Shown here piece after piece: positions 45,674-55,048 of a stretch of DNA of 64,000 bases. The notes beneath the pieces are model-generated. The model saw only the letters and a list, made by a program, of their open reading frames with translations, did not search any database and was not told the DNA's origin. Origin of the DNA: Streptococcus uberis. Its GTDB lineage: Bacteria > Bacillota > Bacilli > Lactobacillales > Streptococcaceae. Both the position numbers and the translations under genes were made by a program. The DNA lies in the NCBI RefSeq assembly GCF_900475595.1, contig NZ_LS483397.1:1645001-1709000 (forward strand), read 5' to 3'. The stretch's first letter is position 1, and every line of letters starts with the position of its first letter.

Positions 45674-47064
45674 TATGTCATGTCAATGTTAACCGTCACT
45701 TTCTGAACAGGAACATCGTAAAAAGGATCTTCACGTCGCCCTAAGAAATCTTGAGCTTGTTTAGGGAAGGAAGCATAGCTTAGGACATCTTCATCAGTTT
45801 TAGCATAGGCTGCAATTTCTTTGCGCAATTGTGGTAGCTGTGGTTCGATAAGATCAGCTGGGCGTACCGTAATGACTGCTTCATCACCAATAATTTTTTC
45901 TTTGATTCCTTCTGCTAGTGGAGCTGGAGGTCGGCCATAAAAACCTCGAACGTAGTCTTTAATCTCATTTGGAACCACTTTGAAACGTTCACCTGAAATG
46001 ACATTCATCAAGGCTTGTGTTCCGACCATTTGTGATAATGGCGTTACAAGCGGTGGATAACCCAAATCAGCTCTCACTCGTGGCACTTCTGCTAAGACAT
46101 CATCATATTTATCTGCAAGACCTTGTTCGGTTAATTGACTCAGTAAATTAGATAACATACCGCCAGGTACTTGATAAATCAATGTTTTGGGTTCAACATC
46201 TTTGACTTTTGGATTCAGCAGGCCTTCAGCTCGGAAATGGTCACGGACACTGTTGAGATGCGCAGCCACTTTTTCGACTTCTTTTAAGTCAATTCCGGTT
46301 TCAAAGCCAAGATCTTCTAATCCCATAACAACTGATTCTGTTGCGGGTTGACTTGTTCCTCCGGCAAATGAAGAAACTGCTGTATCTATAATATCTGCGC
46401 CAGCTTCCACAACTTTAAGATAAGTCATTTCTGAGATGCCACTGGTTGCATGTGTGTGTATTTCTAATGGTAAATCAACAACTGCTTTGATTCCTTTAAC
46501 GAGATCATAGCCAGTTTGCGGTGTCAGAACCCCAGCCATGTCTTTTATACAAATGGAATCTGCACCTATTTGAGCATAGTCTTTGGCTAATTGAACAAAG
46601 TAGTCAACGGTATGAACTGGGCTTGTTGTATAGGAAATCGCTACTTGTGCATGTCCACCAAATTCTTTTGTGGCTGCTACTGCTGTTTGTAAGTTACGAG
46701 GGTCATTTAAAGCATCAAAAATACGAATGATATCGATGCCGTTTTCAATAGATTTTTGAACAAATCCTCTCACGACATCATCTGCATAATTTCTGTAACC
46801 AAGTAAATTTTGACCTCTTAGTAACATCTGTAATTTTGTATGTTTTACGGCTTTACGTATTGTACGTAATCTTTCCCAAGGATCCTCATTGAGAAATCGA
46901 AGACAGGAATCAAAGGTGGCTCCGCCCCATACTTCTAAGGCATGATAACCTGCCTTATCTAAATTTTCTAAAATTGGTAACATTTGTTCGGTGGTCATTC
47001 GAGTCGCAATTTGACTTTGTTGACCATCTCTAAGTACTGTTTCCGTGATACGGACTTTTGTCAT
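45673..47064 (-). CDS. oadA: Oxaloacetate decarboxylase alpha subunit (carboxyltransferase)
   Basis: Transfers CO2 from oxaloacetate to biotin, giving pyruvate. The 463-residue protein has the HMGL-like TIM barrel (TETVLRDGQQS near the start), metal-binding His pair in EIHTHATSG, and the catalytic region CIKDMAGVLTP. It lacks the biotinyl domain of long alpha subunits; a separate carrier is encoded upstream in the operon. ATG 47064 follows GGAGGAATGA one base after the citX stop. It is the last gene of the minus-strand cit-oad operon. Confidence 0.94.
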   Translation of the reverse strand: MTKVRITETVLRDGQQSQIATRMTTEQMLPILENLDKAGYHALEVWGGATFDSCLRFLNEDPWERLRTIRKAVKHTKLQMLLRGQNLLGYRNYADDVVRGFVQKSIENGIDIIRIFDALNDPRNLQTAVAATKEFGGHAQVAISYTTSPVHTVDYFVQLAKDYAQIGADSICIKDMAGVLTPQTGYDLVKGIKAVVDLPLEIHTHATSGISEMTYLKVVEAGADIIDTAVSSFAGGTSQPATESVVMGLEDLGFETGIDLKEVEKVAAHLNSVRDHFRAEGLLNPKVKDVEPKTLIYQVPGGMLSNLLSQLTEQGLADKYDDVLAEVPRVRADLGYPPLVTPLSQMVGTQALMNVISGERFKVVPNEIKDYVRGFYGRPPAPLAEGIKEKIIGDEAVITVRPADLIEPQLPQLRKEIAAYAKTDEDVLSYASFPKQAQDFLGRREDPFYDVPVQKVTVNIDMT

Positions 47065-47065
47065 C

Positions 47066-47623
47066 TCATTCCTCCTTTGCAGTCTTATATGTGTCGTCAA
47101 TCAATTGAGAAATGACTGCTTGCATCTCTTCAATACTATGTTTTCTTGAGCGTCCGCAAGCTTTGGCATTATCAGAACAGACAAAACAAGTCCGTGCTGG
47201 TAGCCCTATATCTTGACGACTAATGGCCTGTAAGTGCCCGTCCATTAAAGAAAGGACATCTAAATCAAATAAGCGTCCTAATGGATGGTGACTCTCCAAG
47301 TCAATCATTTTTTCTTTTAGGTGTTGAGCACCCATATCTGTTACCAAATAATACTCATTACCTGTTTTCAAGGGTAAATAATGCTCAACTTTAGTGTCAA
47401 CGCCAGACAATTGCCTTTTGATATCTCCTATAAAATCTTCAAAGATATCTTGTAAAATCGGTGATGTTTTAACTTCCCCTGGAATATTCATGGTTACCGA
47501 TAGGAGATTAAACTCGGGATTAGATGAAAGGAGTGATAGATGCCGAAAACTTCTTTGCTCCCTAGCATCCATCATTTCTTCCAGAGTGATTGCATCACCA
47601 CTAAAAATCAATTCTTTAGACAT
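47066..47623 (-). CDS. citX: Apo-citrate lyase phosphoribosyl-dephospho-CoA transferase
   Basis: Attaches the prosthetic group made by CitG to the citrate lyase acyl carrier (CitD). The 185-residue protein has the family's GLPARTCFVCSDNAKACGRS block near the C-terminus. Its ATG overlaps the end of citF by 8 bases, so the two are translationally coupled. Confidence 0.92.
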   Translation of the reverse strand: MSKELIFSGDAITLEEMMDAREQRSFRHLSLLSSNPEFNLLSVTMNIPGEVKTSPILQDIFEDFIGDIKRQLSGVDTKVEHYLPLKTGNEYYLVTDMGAQHLKEKMIDLESHHPLGRLFDLDVLSLMDGHLQAISRQDIGLPARTCFVCSDNAKACGRSRKHSIEEMQAVISQLIDDTYKTAKEE

Positions 47624-49148
47624 TTCTTACCACATCAATAAGTGACCCGTCACGGTACTCAATTAAGGCAACAACTTTGTCACCATATTCAATAGGATCA
47701 GGTTGGCCTACAATAGCATAAGCTTTTTCTTTTAATTCTTCCACAGTATATTGTGGAACCTTTAAGTCTTTGAAGTGTTCTACTAAATCTTGGCGATTTG
47801 GATTAATGGCAATACCAATTTCAGTAACAATGACATCAACGCTAGTTCCTGGAGTGATAACTGTGTTAACTTGATCCACAAAGGTTGGAATGCGTCCTCT
47901 TACTAATGGTGAAATAACGAGACTCATTTTGGCTGCAAATGCTGTATCACAATGTCCTCCTGAAGCACCACGAATGACACCGTCAGAACCTGTCATAACG
48001 TTGACATTAAAGTCTGTGTCAACTTCCAATGCAGACAAAACACAAGTATCTAATTGATTAATAACTGAACCTTTACTCAATGGTGAAGCGTACATATTGG
48101 CATCAATTTCATAATGTTGGCTGTTTTGATCTAGAGAAATCGCAGACGGGTGGTCAAAATCTTGAACATCCATAATTTTTTCAACGAGACCTTCTTGCAA
48201 TAGTTCAACCATTGCATTTGTAATACCACCTAAAGCAAAGCTTGCTTTTATGCCATCTTTAATCATTTGCTCTCTCATATAACGAGTAACAGCTAAAGAG
48301 GCTCCGCCTGTTCCAGTTTGGAAAGAAAAACCTTCTTTATAGTATGGAGAGTTGGTGATAACTTTTGAAGCATACTCTGCAATGAGCAACTCTTTTGGAT
48401 TTTTCGTAAAGCGTGTTGCACCTTTTGCAATTCCTTCTGGATCACCAATGGCATCAACTACAACCACATAATCTACATCTGTCTGTGGAATAGAGATTGG
48501 GGTATTTGGATATGGCATTAAAGTATCTGTGATGATAACTACTTGGTCAGCATATTTAGCATCAATTATGGCATAACCTAAAGAACCACAAGTCGCTTTT
48601 CCTTTTGTTCCATTAGCATTTCCATAGGCATCTGAACTTGGAGCTCCTAAGAAGGCAACGTCAATATGAATATCCCCTGCAGCAATAGCACGGGCACGAC
48701 CGCCGTGTGAACGGATAACAACTGGATTTTCCATGATTCCTGAAGAAATAGCTGCGCCGACTTTATCGCGGAGTCCGGAAGAGGTAATGTTGGTTACCAC
48801 ACCATTTTTGATATGATCAATCAATGGCTCATGGACATTTGCAATAGAACTTGGGGCAATAGAAATATTTTTGATACCCATATTGGCAATTTCTTCCAAG
48901 ACCATGTTCATGACATAATCTCCTTCACGGAAGTGATGGTGGAAAGAAATGGTCATGCCGTCTTTTAAGCCTGTTTTTTCAATGGCTTCTCGAATACTTG
49001 ACAAGAGTTTATCATCTTGTGGTTTAACGGGTTTAATACGACGGCTTGCTTCTTTATATTCTTTAATATGTGCCAATTCCCCTTCAAAAACACCATAGTT
49101 ATCTGCATAGGTTTGAGGAATGTCACGATTTACTTTATTCATTACCAT
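47616..49148 (-). CDS. citF: Citrate lyase alpha subunit (citrate CoA-transferase)
   Basis: Exchanges acetyl for citryl on the acyl carrier thioester. The 510-residue protein has the CoA-transferase family I pattern including GGHCDTAFAAKM and VEHFKDLKVPQYT. Stop and start overlap the neighbours (TAATG with citE). A second ATG lies two codons in (49142). Confidence 0.95.
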   Translation of the reverse strand: MVMNKVNRDIPQTYADNYGVFEGELAHIKEYKEASRRIKPVKPQDDKLLSSIREAIEKTGLKDGMTISFHHHFREGDYVMNMVLEEIANMGIKNISIAPSSIANVHEPLIDHIKNGVVTNITSSGLRDKVGAAISSGIMENPVVIRSHGGRARAIAAGDIHIDVAFLGAPSSDAYGNANGTKGKATCGSLGYAIIDAKYADQVVIITDTLMPYPNTPISIPQTDVDYVVVVDAIGDPEGIAKGATRFTKNPKELLIAEYASKVITNSPYYKEGFSFQTGTGGASLAVTRYMREQMIKDGIKASFALGGITNAMVELLQEGLVEKIMDVQDFDHPSAISLDQNSQHYEIDANMYASPLSKGSVINQLDTCVLSALEVDTDFNVNVMTGSDGVIRGASGGHCDTAFAAKMSLVISPLVRGRIPTFVDQVNTVITPGTSVDVIVTEIGIAINPNRQDLVEHFKDLKVPQYTVEELKEKAYAIVGQPDPIEYGDKVVALIEYRDGSLIDVVRNV

Positions 49149-50035
49149 TATAAGTCCTCCTCTGTTATCAAGCCAGCAGCCTTGGCAAGCATAATAACAC
49201 GTTCTGCACGTTCAACAATTGGTTTATCCACCATTTTCCCTTTAAGTGAGATAACACCTGATCCCTTACTTTCTGCTTCACGAATTGCCCAAATAACTTC
49301 TTTGGCATTCTGAATTTCTTTTTCAGTTGGTGCATAAATCTCGTTAACAAGAGGAATTTGTCGTGGGTTAATCACAGATTTTCCATCAAATCCGAGTTGT
49401 TTGATAGCACGAACTTCATTTTGGAAACCTTCCGTATTATTAACATCAGAGTACACCGTATCAATAGCTGCAATTCCTGCTGCGCGTGCTGCATGAAGAA
49501 TCATACTACGGGCAAAGAAAAGCTCTTGTCCATCTGGGTGACGACGTGTTTTCATATTGGTTACGTAGTCTTCAGCTCCCAAGGCAATACCAATAAGACG
49601 GTCTGATGCCTTGGCAATATCACGCGCATTTAGAACCCCTTCAGCAGATTCAATGGCAGCCATCATTTTGGTACGACCAACTTCAATACCATTTTCACGT
49701 TCTACACGTTCAATAACTGCCTCAACATCTATAATATCTTGAGCTGTTTCAGTTTTTGGTAAACGGATAACATCAACACCTGCAAGTACGACAGCTTCAA
49801 TATCCAAAGCCCCTACGGTATCAAGACCATTGACCCGAACAACAGTTTCCACTTGGCTATAATCAAAAGTTTTCAAGGCAAAATGAACCAAGGCGCGGGA
49901 AGTATCTTTTTCTTTTAAGGATACGGAATCTTCCAAGTCAAACATAATGGAATCTGCACCATAAAGTGGCGCATCACGTAACATGGCAGCATTTGCACCA
50001 GGGACAAACATCATTGTTCTTCTTAAACGTTCCAT
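49148..50035 (-). CDS. citE: Citrate lyase beta subunit (citryl-CoA lyase)
   Basis: Cleaves citryl thioester to acetyl thioester and oxaloacetate. The 295-residue TIM barrel has the typical opening [18 protein letters not shown], substrate-binding Arg in RVNG and the metal ligands Glu and Asp in the IESAEGV and MFDLEDS blocks. Overlaps citD by 13 bases. Confidence 0.95.
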   Translation of the reverse strand: MERLRRTMMFVPGANAAMLRDAPLYGADSIMFDLEDSVSLKEKDTSRALVHFALKTFDYSQVETVVRVNGLDTVGALDIEAVVLAGVDVIRLPKTETAQDIIDVEAVIERVERENGIEVGRTKMMAAIESAEGVLNARDIAKASDRLIGIALGAEDYVTNMKTRRHPDGQELFFARSMILHAARAAGIAAIDTVYSDVNNTEGFQNEVRAIKQLGFDGKSVINPRQIPLVNEIYAPTEKEIQNAKEVIWAIREAESKGSGVISLKGKMVDKPIVERAERVIMLAKAAGLITEEDL

Positions 50036-50328
50036 GAGTCAATCTCCTTCCAGTTATACTGATCAAGACCTGCTGCGCGATGAACCGCAGCAATGGTACG
50101 AGCTTGAATGGTACAATCTAAAGCACCTTTGTCCACAGCTTGTACTAAAACCCCATTAACACCTAAGTGTTTTAGCGTTTCTTCAATGACTTGACGAATG
50201 CGACGTCCAAATTGTTTTTCAACACTACTTTCTAAATCAATGGTAATACCATCGGTAGCTGGGTTAACAGTTATCATGATATCACTAGATTCTAAGCTTC
50301 CTGCAACTGCAGTTTGCATAATATCCAT
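50023..50328 (-). CDS. citD: Citrate lyase gamma subunit (acyl carrier protein)
   Basis: A 101-residue carrier that holds the 2'-(5''-phosphoribosyl)-3'-dephospho-CoA prosthetic group on a serine, here Ser14 in GSLESSD. First lyase gene in the operon, with AGAGGTGAAG before its ATG. Confidence 0.95.
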   Translation of the reverse strand: MDIMQTAVAGSLESSDIMITVNPATDGITIDLESSVEKQFGRRIRQVIEETLKHLGVNGVLVQAVDKGALDCTIQARTIAAVHRAAGLDQYNWKEIDSWNV

Positions 50329-50381
50329 TTCTTCACCTCTTCATTTTATTTCAGAAATTTTGATAATCTGTTGATTTCTTT

Positions 50382-50513
50382 TTAATCAGCAGGTAATAGT
50401 TTAATCAATAGCTCTGCTACAATGTACAGGATGCCTAATACAATGAAGACACCTGCCATTCCTAGTCCCATAAGCTCAAAAGCTTTGGTTAAATCTTCCA
50501 TATTCATATTCAT
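50382..50513 (-). CDS. 43-residue membrane subunit, OadG/MmdD-like
   Basis: Short peptide with one membrane segment (about residues 15-38, GLGMAGVFIVLGILYIVAE) preceded by a short helical start MNMNMEDLTKAF. Its size, MGLGM motif and position between oadB and citD match the membrane portion of the gamma/delta subunits of sodium-pumping decarboxylases. ATG 50513 follows GGATATAATT (no strong ribosome site). It probably anchors the carboxyltransferase and carrier to OadB. Confidence 0.75.
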   Translation of the reverse strand: MNMNMEDLTKAFELMGLGMAGVFIVLGILYIVAELLIKLLPAD

Positions 50514-50543
50514 AATTATATCCTCTTATCTTTTTTCAACTTA

Positions 50544-51665
50544 TTAACTAAAGAATGATAGTAAGAGTCCACCAGCTATAACTGACGCAATCTGACCAGA
50601 CACGTTTGCACCAACAGCATACATCAATACAAAGTTTTGTGGGTCTTCATCTGTTGCCATTTTTTGAATGACACGACTTGACATTGGAAATGCTGAAATT
50701 CCAGCTGCGCCAATCATTGGATTAATTTTATTCTTACGGAAGAGATTTAATATTTTGGCAAAGAGCACTCCTCCGATGGAATCCATGATAAATGCGACTA
50801 ATCCAAAGAGAATAATGAGTAAAGTTTGCACATTTAAGAAAAGCTCTGCTTGCATTTTAACAGAAATAGTTAAACCTAATAGGATTGAGACAATGTTAAC
50901 CAATTCGTTTTGAGCAGTCATTGAGAGACGATCCAACACCCCACACTCACGTAATAAATTACCAAACATTAGGAAACCTACTAATGGCAATGAGATTGGA
51001 GCGATAAAACCGGCAACAAAGGTAATCACAATCGGGAATAAAATTTTGGTTAATTTTGAAACACTTTCAGCTTTATAAGTCATGCGAATAGCACGTTCTT
51101 TTTTAGTAGTCACTAATTTAATAGCAAAAGGTTGAATGATCGGAACTAAAGCCATATAAGAATAAGCAGCTACTGTAATAGGTCCTAAGAGTTTTGGTGC
51201 TAACTGATTGGCCACAAAGATTGACGTCGGACCATCTGCTGCACCTATGATACCAATTGATGCTGCTTCTTTAATATCGAAACCAGCCAAAACAGCCACA
51301 ACGACAACAAAGAAAATACCAAACTGAGCTGCAGCCCCAAAAAGGAGCATAAAAGGATTTTGGAGGAGAGGACCAAAGTCAATCATCGCACCAATCCCAA
51401 TAAAGATAAGGAGTGGGAATAACTCTGTACCAATCCCAATATTGAAAAGCGTATCAAAAACACCTTCTTGATGAACACCATTGACAACTTGCGTCAAAAC
51501 TCCTGTCCCTGGGAAGTTTACCAAAATGGTACCCAGACCCATTGGTACTAAAAGAGTTGGTTCATATTCTTTTTTGATACCTAAATACATTAAGACACCA
51601 CCAATTACCATCATCACAATCTGTGGGATAGTAATGGAAGTCAAACCTTGAATTAAAATTTCCAC
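50544..51665 (-). CDS. oadB: Oxaloacetate decarboxylase beta subunit (Na+ pump)
   Basis: A 373-residue multi-span membrane protein coupling decarboxylation of carboxybiotin to Na+ export. It has the conserved GIIGAADGPTSIFVA segment with the sodium-binding Asp, GNLLRECGVL, and the C-terminal GAAGISAFPMSSRV. Placed between the biotin carrier and the 43-residue subunit. Confidence 0.95.
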   Translation of the reverse strand: MEILIQGLTSITIPQIVMMVIGGVLMYLGIKKEYEPTLLVPMGLGTILVNFPGTGVLTQVVNGVHQEGVFDTLFNIGIGTELFPLLIFIGIGAMIDFGPLLQNPFMLLFGAAAQFGIFFVVVVAVLAGFDIKEAASIGIIGAADGPTSIFVANQLAPKLLGPITVAAYSYMALVPIIQPFAIKLVTTKKERAIRMTYKAESVSKLTKILFPIVITFVAGFIAPISLPLVGFLMFGNLLRECGVLDRLSMTAQNELVNIVSILLGLTISVKMQAELFLNVQTLLIILFGLVAFIMDSIGGVLFAKILNLFRKNKINPMIGAAGISAFPMSSRVIQKMATDEDPQNFVLMYAVGANVSGQIASVIAGGLLLSFFS

Positions 51666-51712
51666 TAGACACTTCCTTCTTCCATTTTTTAGTAAAAGAG
51701 TAGCTCGAACAG

Positions 51713-52120
51713 TTAGCTAATTGTGATTAAACCATCACCGGCATTCACCGCTTGACCCGGTGATACATGAATGGCTGTAACAGTTCCTGCTTGACTAGCA
51801 ACGATTTCATTTTCCATTTTCATTGCTTCAAGAATCATCAAAGGCTGATTTTCAGAAACAGAATCTCCTGGGTTAACAAGGATTTTAAGAATAGTACCAG
51901 GCATTGGGGATGCCATAGCATCAGCACTGGCTGGACTAACTGATGCAGAAACCGGACTTGGTGTTTCTGCAGCGGTTTCAGCAGCTGGAGCTGACGGTAC
52001 TGGAGCCGGAGTTGATGCTGGGGCTGCTGCAACTGGAGCTTGTACTGGAGCACCTCCAATTTCTTCCATTTCAACTAAATACTCTTTACCATCGATTGAA
52101 ATTTTAAATTTGCGTAACAT
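51713..52120 (-). CDS. gcdC: Biotin carboxyl carrier subunit of oxaloacetate decarboxylase
   Basis: A 135-residue carrier with an N-terminal OadC-like strand, a flexible Ala/Pro/Val-rich linker (about residues 30-65) and a biotinyl domain with the target lysine in EAMKMEN. It moves CO2-biotin from OadA to OadB. ATG follows AAGGAGACATG; the start is clear. Confidence 0.9.
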   Translation of the reverse strand: MLRKFKISIDGKEYLVEMEEIGGAPVQAPVAAAPASTPAPVPSAPAAETAAETPSPVSASVSPASADAMASPMPGTILKILVNPGDSVSENQPLMILEAMKMENEIVASQAGTVTAIHVSPGQAVNAGDGLITIS

Positions 52121-52142
52121 GTATCATGTCTCCTTTAAGGTT

Positions 52143-52463
52143 TTATTTTTTTTGATAAATAGCTTTTACATTAAACTGACTGTCGGGAGCATCCCCTGAA
52201 GCAATGCTAGTCGCAATCAATGACAGGTTCACAACTTCTGGATTCCGTTGAAGAATCCTTTTGACAACAAATTGACTTTCCGGATAATCCCCAGCAGCTA
52301 TACTACTAGCGATGAGGCTGACAAGTTGAAAATCAGCTGGGTCTGCATCAATATATGCAGGTAGCTGTTCCCAAGAACTTTCTTCCTTTATTTCTTCCTC
52401 TTTTATAAGGTGATCTTTGCTATCATCCACGTCACGCCTAAAGAGCTTTTGAAATAGTCCCAT
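52143..52463 (-). CDS. Decarboxylase accessory protein with internal repeat, MmdE/OadG-C-like
   Basis: A 106-residue soluble protein. The last two thirds hold two similar blocks, LVSLIASSIAAGDYPESQFVVKRI and LSLIATSIASGDAPDSQFNVKAI (both quoted in part), each resembling the C-terminal IAAAIA...VRRI tail of OadG or methylmalonyl-CoA decarboxylase small subunits. The N-terminus (MGLFQKLFRRD) is amphipathic. It is the first gene of the cit-oad operon, with AAAGGAGGA before ATG 52463. A role in holding decarboxylase subunits together is inferred. Confidence 0.6.
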   Translation of the reverse strand: MGLFQKLFRRDVDDSKDHLIKEEEIKEESSWEQLPAYIDADPADFQLVSLIASSIAAGDYPESQFVVKRILQRNPEVVNLSLIATSIASGDAPDSQFNVKAIYQKK

Positions 52464-52528
52464 GTTATCCTCCTTTCTGATAACTATTACTAACAAACGT
52501 CTATTTACTGACGTCATGGCTTAAACCT

Positions 52529-52551
52529 ATTATATTATGAAAACGCATTTA
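52529..52551 (-). promoter_or_regulatory. cit-oad operon -10 region with cre
   Basis: TATAAT on the minus strand (52529-52534) adjoins TGAAAACGCATTTA (52538-52551), 12 of 14 matches to the CcpA consensus. No convincing -35 box is seen, so the promoter may need an activator. Confidence 0.45.
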
Positions 52552-52657
52552 TTTTTGGCTTTTTTGTGTTCTTTCATTTTCAGACAATTTATAAAAAACG
52601 ATTCAAGCCTTTCATAAAATGGAAAAGGCATTGATGTTTTTTAAGTGTTTTTTTACA

Positions 52658-52687
52658 GAAAACCGCTTTCATTTTCAAGCGCTTTCA
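52658..52687. promoter_or_regulatory. Two adjacent cre-like sites
   Basis: GAAAACCGCTTTCA (52658-52671, 11 of 14) and TTCAAGCGCTTTCA (52674-52687, 12 of 14), between the divergent citM gene and the cit-oad operon. Likely CcpA targets. Confidence 0.55.
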
Positions 52688-52726
52688 TATAAACTATGGT
52701 TGTCAGTTATTTATGAGACAGGATTT

Positions 52727-52746
52727 GAATGAAAGCATTTTCATTC
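52727..52746. promoter_or_regulatory. Inverted repeat, candidate CitO/GntR operator
   Basis: GAATGAAA-GCAT-TTTCATTC, perfect 8-bp arms, 63 bp upstream of citM. Its place between the divergent citrate units and the nearby GntR gene suggest a citrate regulator site. Nothing else is seen in 52464-52808 except AT-rich sequence. Confidence 0.5.
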
Positions 52747-52774
52747 ACAATGTCTCTTGAAATAACACATAAAC

Positions 52775-52793
52775 ACACTAAATATATTATTAA
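52775..52793. repeat. 19-bp direct repeat, copy 1
   Basis: ACACTAAATATATTATTAA, exact copy of 58345-58363. It lies just before the citM ribosome site. The AT-rich composition makes chance possible. Confidence 0.6.
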
Positions 52794-52808
52794 AAAGGAG
52801 AGCAGCAC

Positions 52809-54212
52809 ATGTTACTCACAGTTTTGGCCTATGCCATGATCGCCGTCTTCATGTATGTGGTAATGACAAAGAAAATGTCACCACTATCATCCCTAGTAAT
52901 GATCCCTTTAATCTTTACGATTATTGCCTTTTTAACTGGTAGCGCTGATATTACTGCCGATGCTAGTTTTGTTGACTCACTTGGTGGTGAGAAACTTGCC
53001 AATAATTTAACAGCCATTGGCCCTATGGTTATGTATGGGATTAGTCAAACCGCTAAAACCGGTATTATGCTTTTATTTGCCATCCTCTACTTCTCAATCA
53101 TGTTAGATACAGGACTTTTTGATCCTATCACTGAAAAAATGATTCGCTTTGCAAAAGGCGATCCAATGAAAGTGTTAATGGCAACTGCAATTGTGGCTGC
53201 AGCCGTTTCTATGAATGGAGACGGAACAACGACAACCTTAATTGTTGTTTCAGCTTTCTTACCTATTTATCAAAAATTAAACATGAAGGTTATGAATTTA
53301 GGTGTTCTGATTATCCTTCAAAATACCATTATGAACCTTCTGCCATGGGGTGGACCTACAGCTCGTGCGATGTCAGTACTCAATGTTGGTTCAGAAATAT
53401 TAGCCTATTTAGCTCCTGGAATGATTCTTTCGTTACTTTATGTCATTTTTTATGTTGCACCAAGCATGGGACGTAAAGAACGTAAGCGTTTAGGAATCAC
53501 TAATCTTACTGAAGAAGAACTTCTTAAATTAACCACTATTTCTGATCCAGAAAAAGAAGCCATTCGTCGACCACAATTCTTCATCTTTAATGGTTTACTC
53601 ACCATTCTTTTAATTGCTTGGTTGGTTGCTGGTTCGTTCATTTCAGCTATTGAAGTGCCATCATTACTCTTATTTGCAGTTGGTACCATCCTAGCTCTCA
53701 TGGTTAACTATCCAAAACTTAAAGATCAATCAAAACGTATTGGTGATAACGCCGGAGATGCTGTGCAAGTTGTTATCTTAGTCTTTGCAGCAGGTATCTT
53801 CATGGGACTTTTCCAAGGTTCTGGTATGGCCAATGCTTTAGCTCAAAGCTTTACAACAATCATTCCTAAACAACTAGCTGGATTCTGGGGAATTATCATT
53901 GCCCTAATCTCTGCACCAGGGACATTCTTCTTATCAAATGATGGTTTCTACTATGGAATCATGCCAGTCCTTGCTCAAGCAGGTGCTCGTTATGGATTTG
54001 ATAATATGAGCATGGCTTTAGCTTCTCTAATGGGGCAAGCCTTCCACTTACTAAGCCCACTTGTTGCCTTTATCTATCTCCTACTTCGTTTAACAGGTTT
54101 AGATATGGGAGAATGGCAACGTACAGCTGGAAAATATGCCTTAGTCATTTTTATCATCTTTGTTGTAACCATTATATTGATGGGGCACATGCCTGTTTAC
54201 ATCCCACAATAA
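52809..54212 (+). CDS. citM: Citrate transporter, CitMHS family
   Basis: A 467-residue permease with about twelve membrane segments, of the CitM/CitH divalent-metal-citrate:H+ family. The signature MNGDGTTTTLIVVSAFLPIY is near residue 137 and the mirrored FFLSNDGFYYGIMPVL near residue 376. ATG follows AAAAAGGAG. It diverges from the lyase/decarboxylase operon and supplies its citrate. The metal partner cannot be told from sequence. Confidence 0.92.
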   Translation: MLLTVLAYAMIAVFMYVVMTKKMSPLSSLVMIPLIFTIIAFLTGSADITADASFVDSLGGEKLANNLTAIGPMVMYGISQTAKTGIMLLFAILYFSIMLDTGLFDPITEKMIRFAKGDPMKVLMATAIVAAAVSMNGDGTTTTLIVVSAFLPIYQKLNMKVMNLGVLIILQNTIMNLLPWGGPTARAMSVLNVGSEILAYLAPGMILSLLYVIFYVAPSMGRKERKRLGITNLTEEELLKLTTISDPEKEAIRRPQFFIFNGLLTILLIAWLVAGSFISAIEVPSLLLFAVGTILALMVNYPKLKDQSKRIGDNAGDAVQVVILVFAAGIFMGLFQGSGMANALAQSFTTIIPKQLAGFWGIIIALISAPGTFFLSNDGFYYGIMPVLAQAGARYGFDNMSMALASLMGQAFHLLSPLVAFIYLLLRLTGLDMGEWQRTAGKYALVIFIIFVVTIILMGHMPVYIPQ

Positions 54213-54231
54213 ACAACCATCATACCTCCTT

Positions 54232-54268
54232 AAAAAGGTTATACTTGTCTCAAGCATAACCTTTTTTT
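54232..54268 (+). terminator. citM terminator
   Basis: AAAAAGGTTAT pairs with ATAACCTTTTT, with an inner CTTG/CAAG stem, then T-run. Confidence 0.8.
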
Positions 54269-54352
54269 AGTTGATGATGACTCGCATTCAAAGGATGAGC
54301 AAAGCCATGACTTCAATTTATGATATAATAAGAAAATATTAAAGGAGTGCTT

Positions 54353-55048
54353 ATGAATTCAATTACACAAATTGTTAAAAATAATTTAGAGTTGTCACAA
54401 AATGTTCCCCTCAAAATTGCTTTGTATCATGCCTTTAAAAAGACAATTGTTTTAAGGGAAATTCCCGCAGGAACACGAATTAATGAAAAAGAATTTTCAA
54501 GTGAACTCAATATCAGTCGAACCCCAATAAGGTATGCTTTAGGTGTTCTTGAGGAAGAAAAATTAGTGGAACACATTCCAAATAGAGGGATTATCGTCAA
54601 AGGTGTAAGCTTACAAGATGCACTGGAAATTTTTGAAATCCGCAAAGCCCTTGAAACCTTAGCGTCAACAACAGCAATGAATTTGATGACTAAAGATGAT
54701 TTCGAGGAAATGCGTCAGCTTTTGGAAACCTGCGAATGCTACCTCAAAAACCAGGAAATTGATAAAGTACTAGCCAATTTTAATGATTTCAATAATTTAA
54801 TATATGAAAAAAGTCAGATGCTGCGCTTAAAAGAAATAGTATCTGAATTACAAGCCTATTTGCTCTATTTCAGACGGATTTCCATTTCTTCAGATGATAG
54901 ACGTCGAAAAGCCTTAGATGAACATTGGCTCATCTATCGTGGCATGAAAAATAAGGATTACCAACAGGTCACGCTCATCACCCATGAACATTTGAACCAT
55001 TCCTTAGAATTTATCATTCAAGAAATGGAAGAAACCAATGATCAGTAA
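54353..55048 (+). CDS. GntR-family citrate regulator (CitO-like)
   Basis: A 231-residue regulator with a GntR winged helix (residues about 25-85, including FSSELNISRTPIRYALGVLEEE) and an FCD-type ligand domain. ATG 54353 follows AAAGGAG; an in-frame GTG six bases earlier overlaps that site. An extended -10 (TGA-TATAAT, 54321-54329) precedes it. It overlaps citG by 11 bases and sits in the citrate locus, so it probably senses citrate and controls both divergent units. The name CitO is by analogy. Confidence 0.82.
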   Translation: MNSITQIVKNNLELSQNVPLKIALYHAFKKTIVLREIPAGTRINEKEFSSELNISRTPIRYALGVLEEEKLVEHIPNRGIIVKGVSLQDALEIFEIRKALETLASTTAMNLMTKDDFEEMRQLLETCECYLKNQEIDKVLANFNDFNNLIYEKSQMLRLKEIVSELQAYLLYFRRISISSDDRRRKALDEHWLIYRGMKNKDYQQVTLITHEHLNHSLEFIIQEMEETNDQ

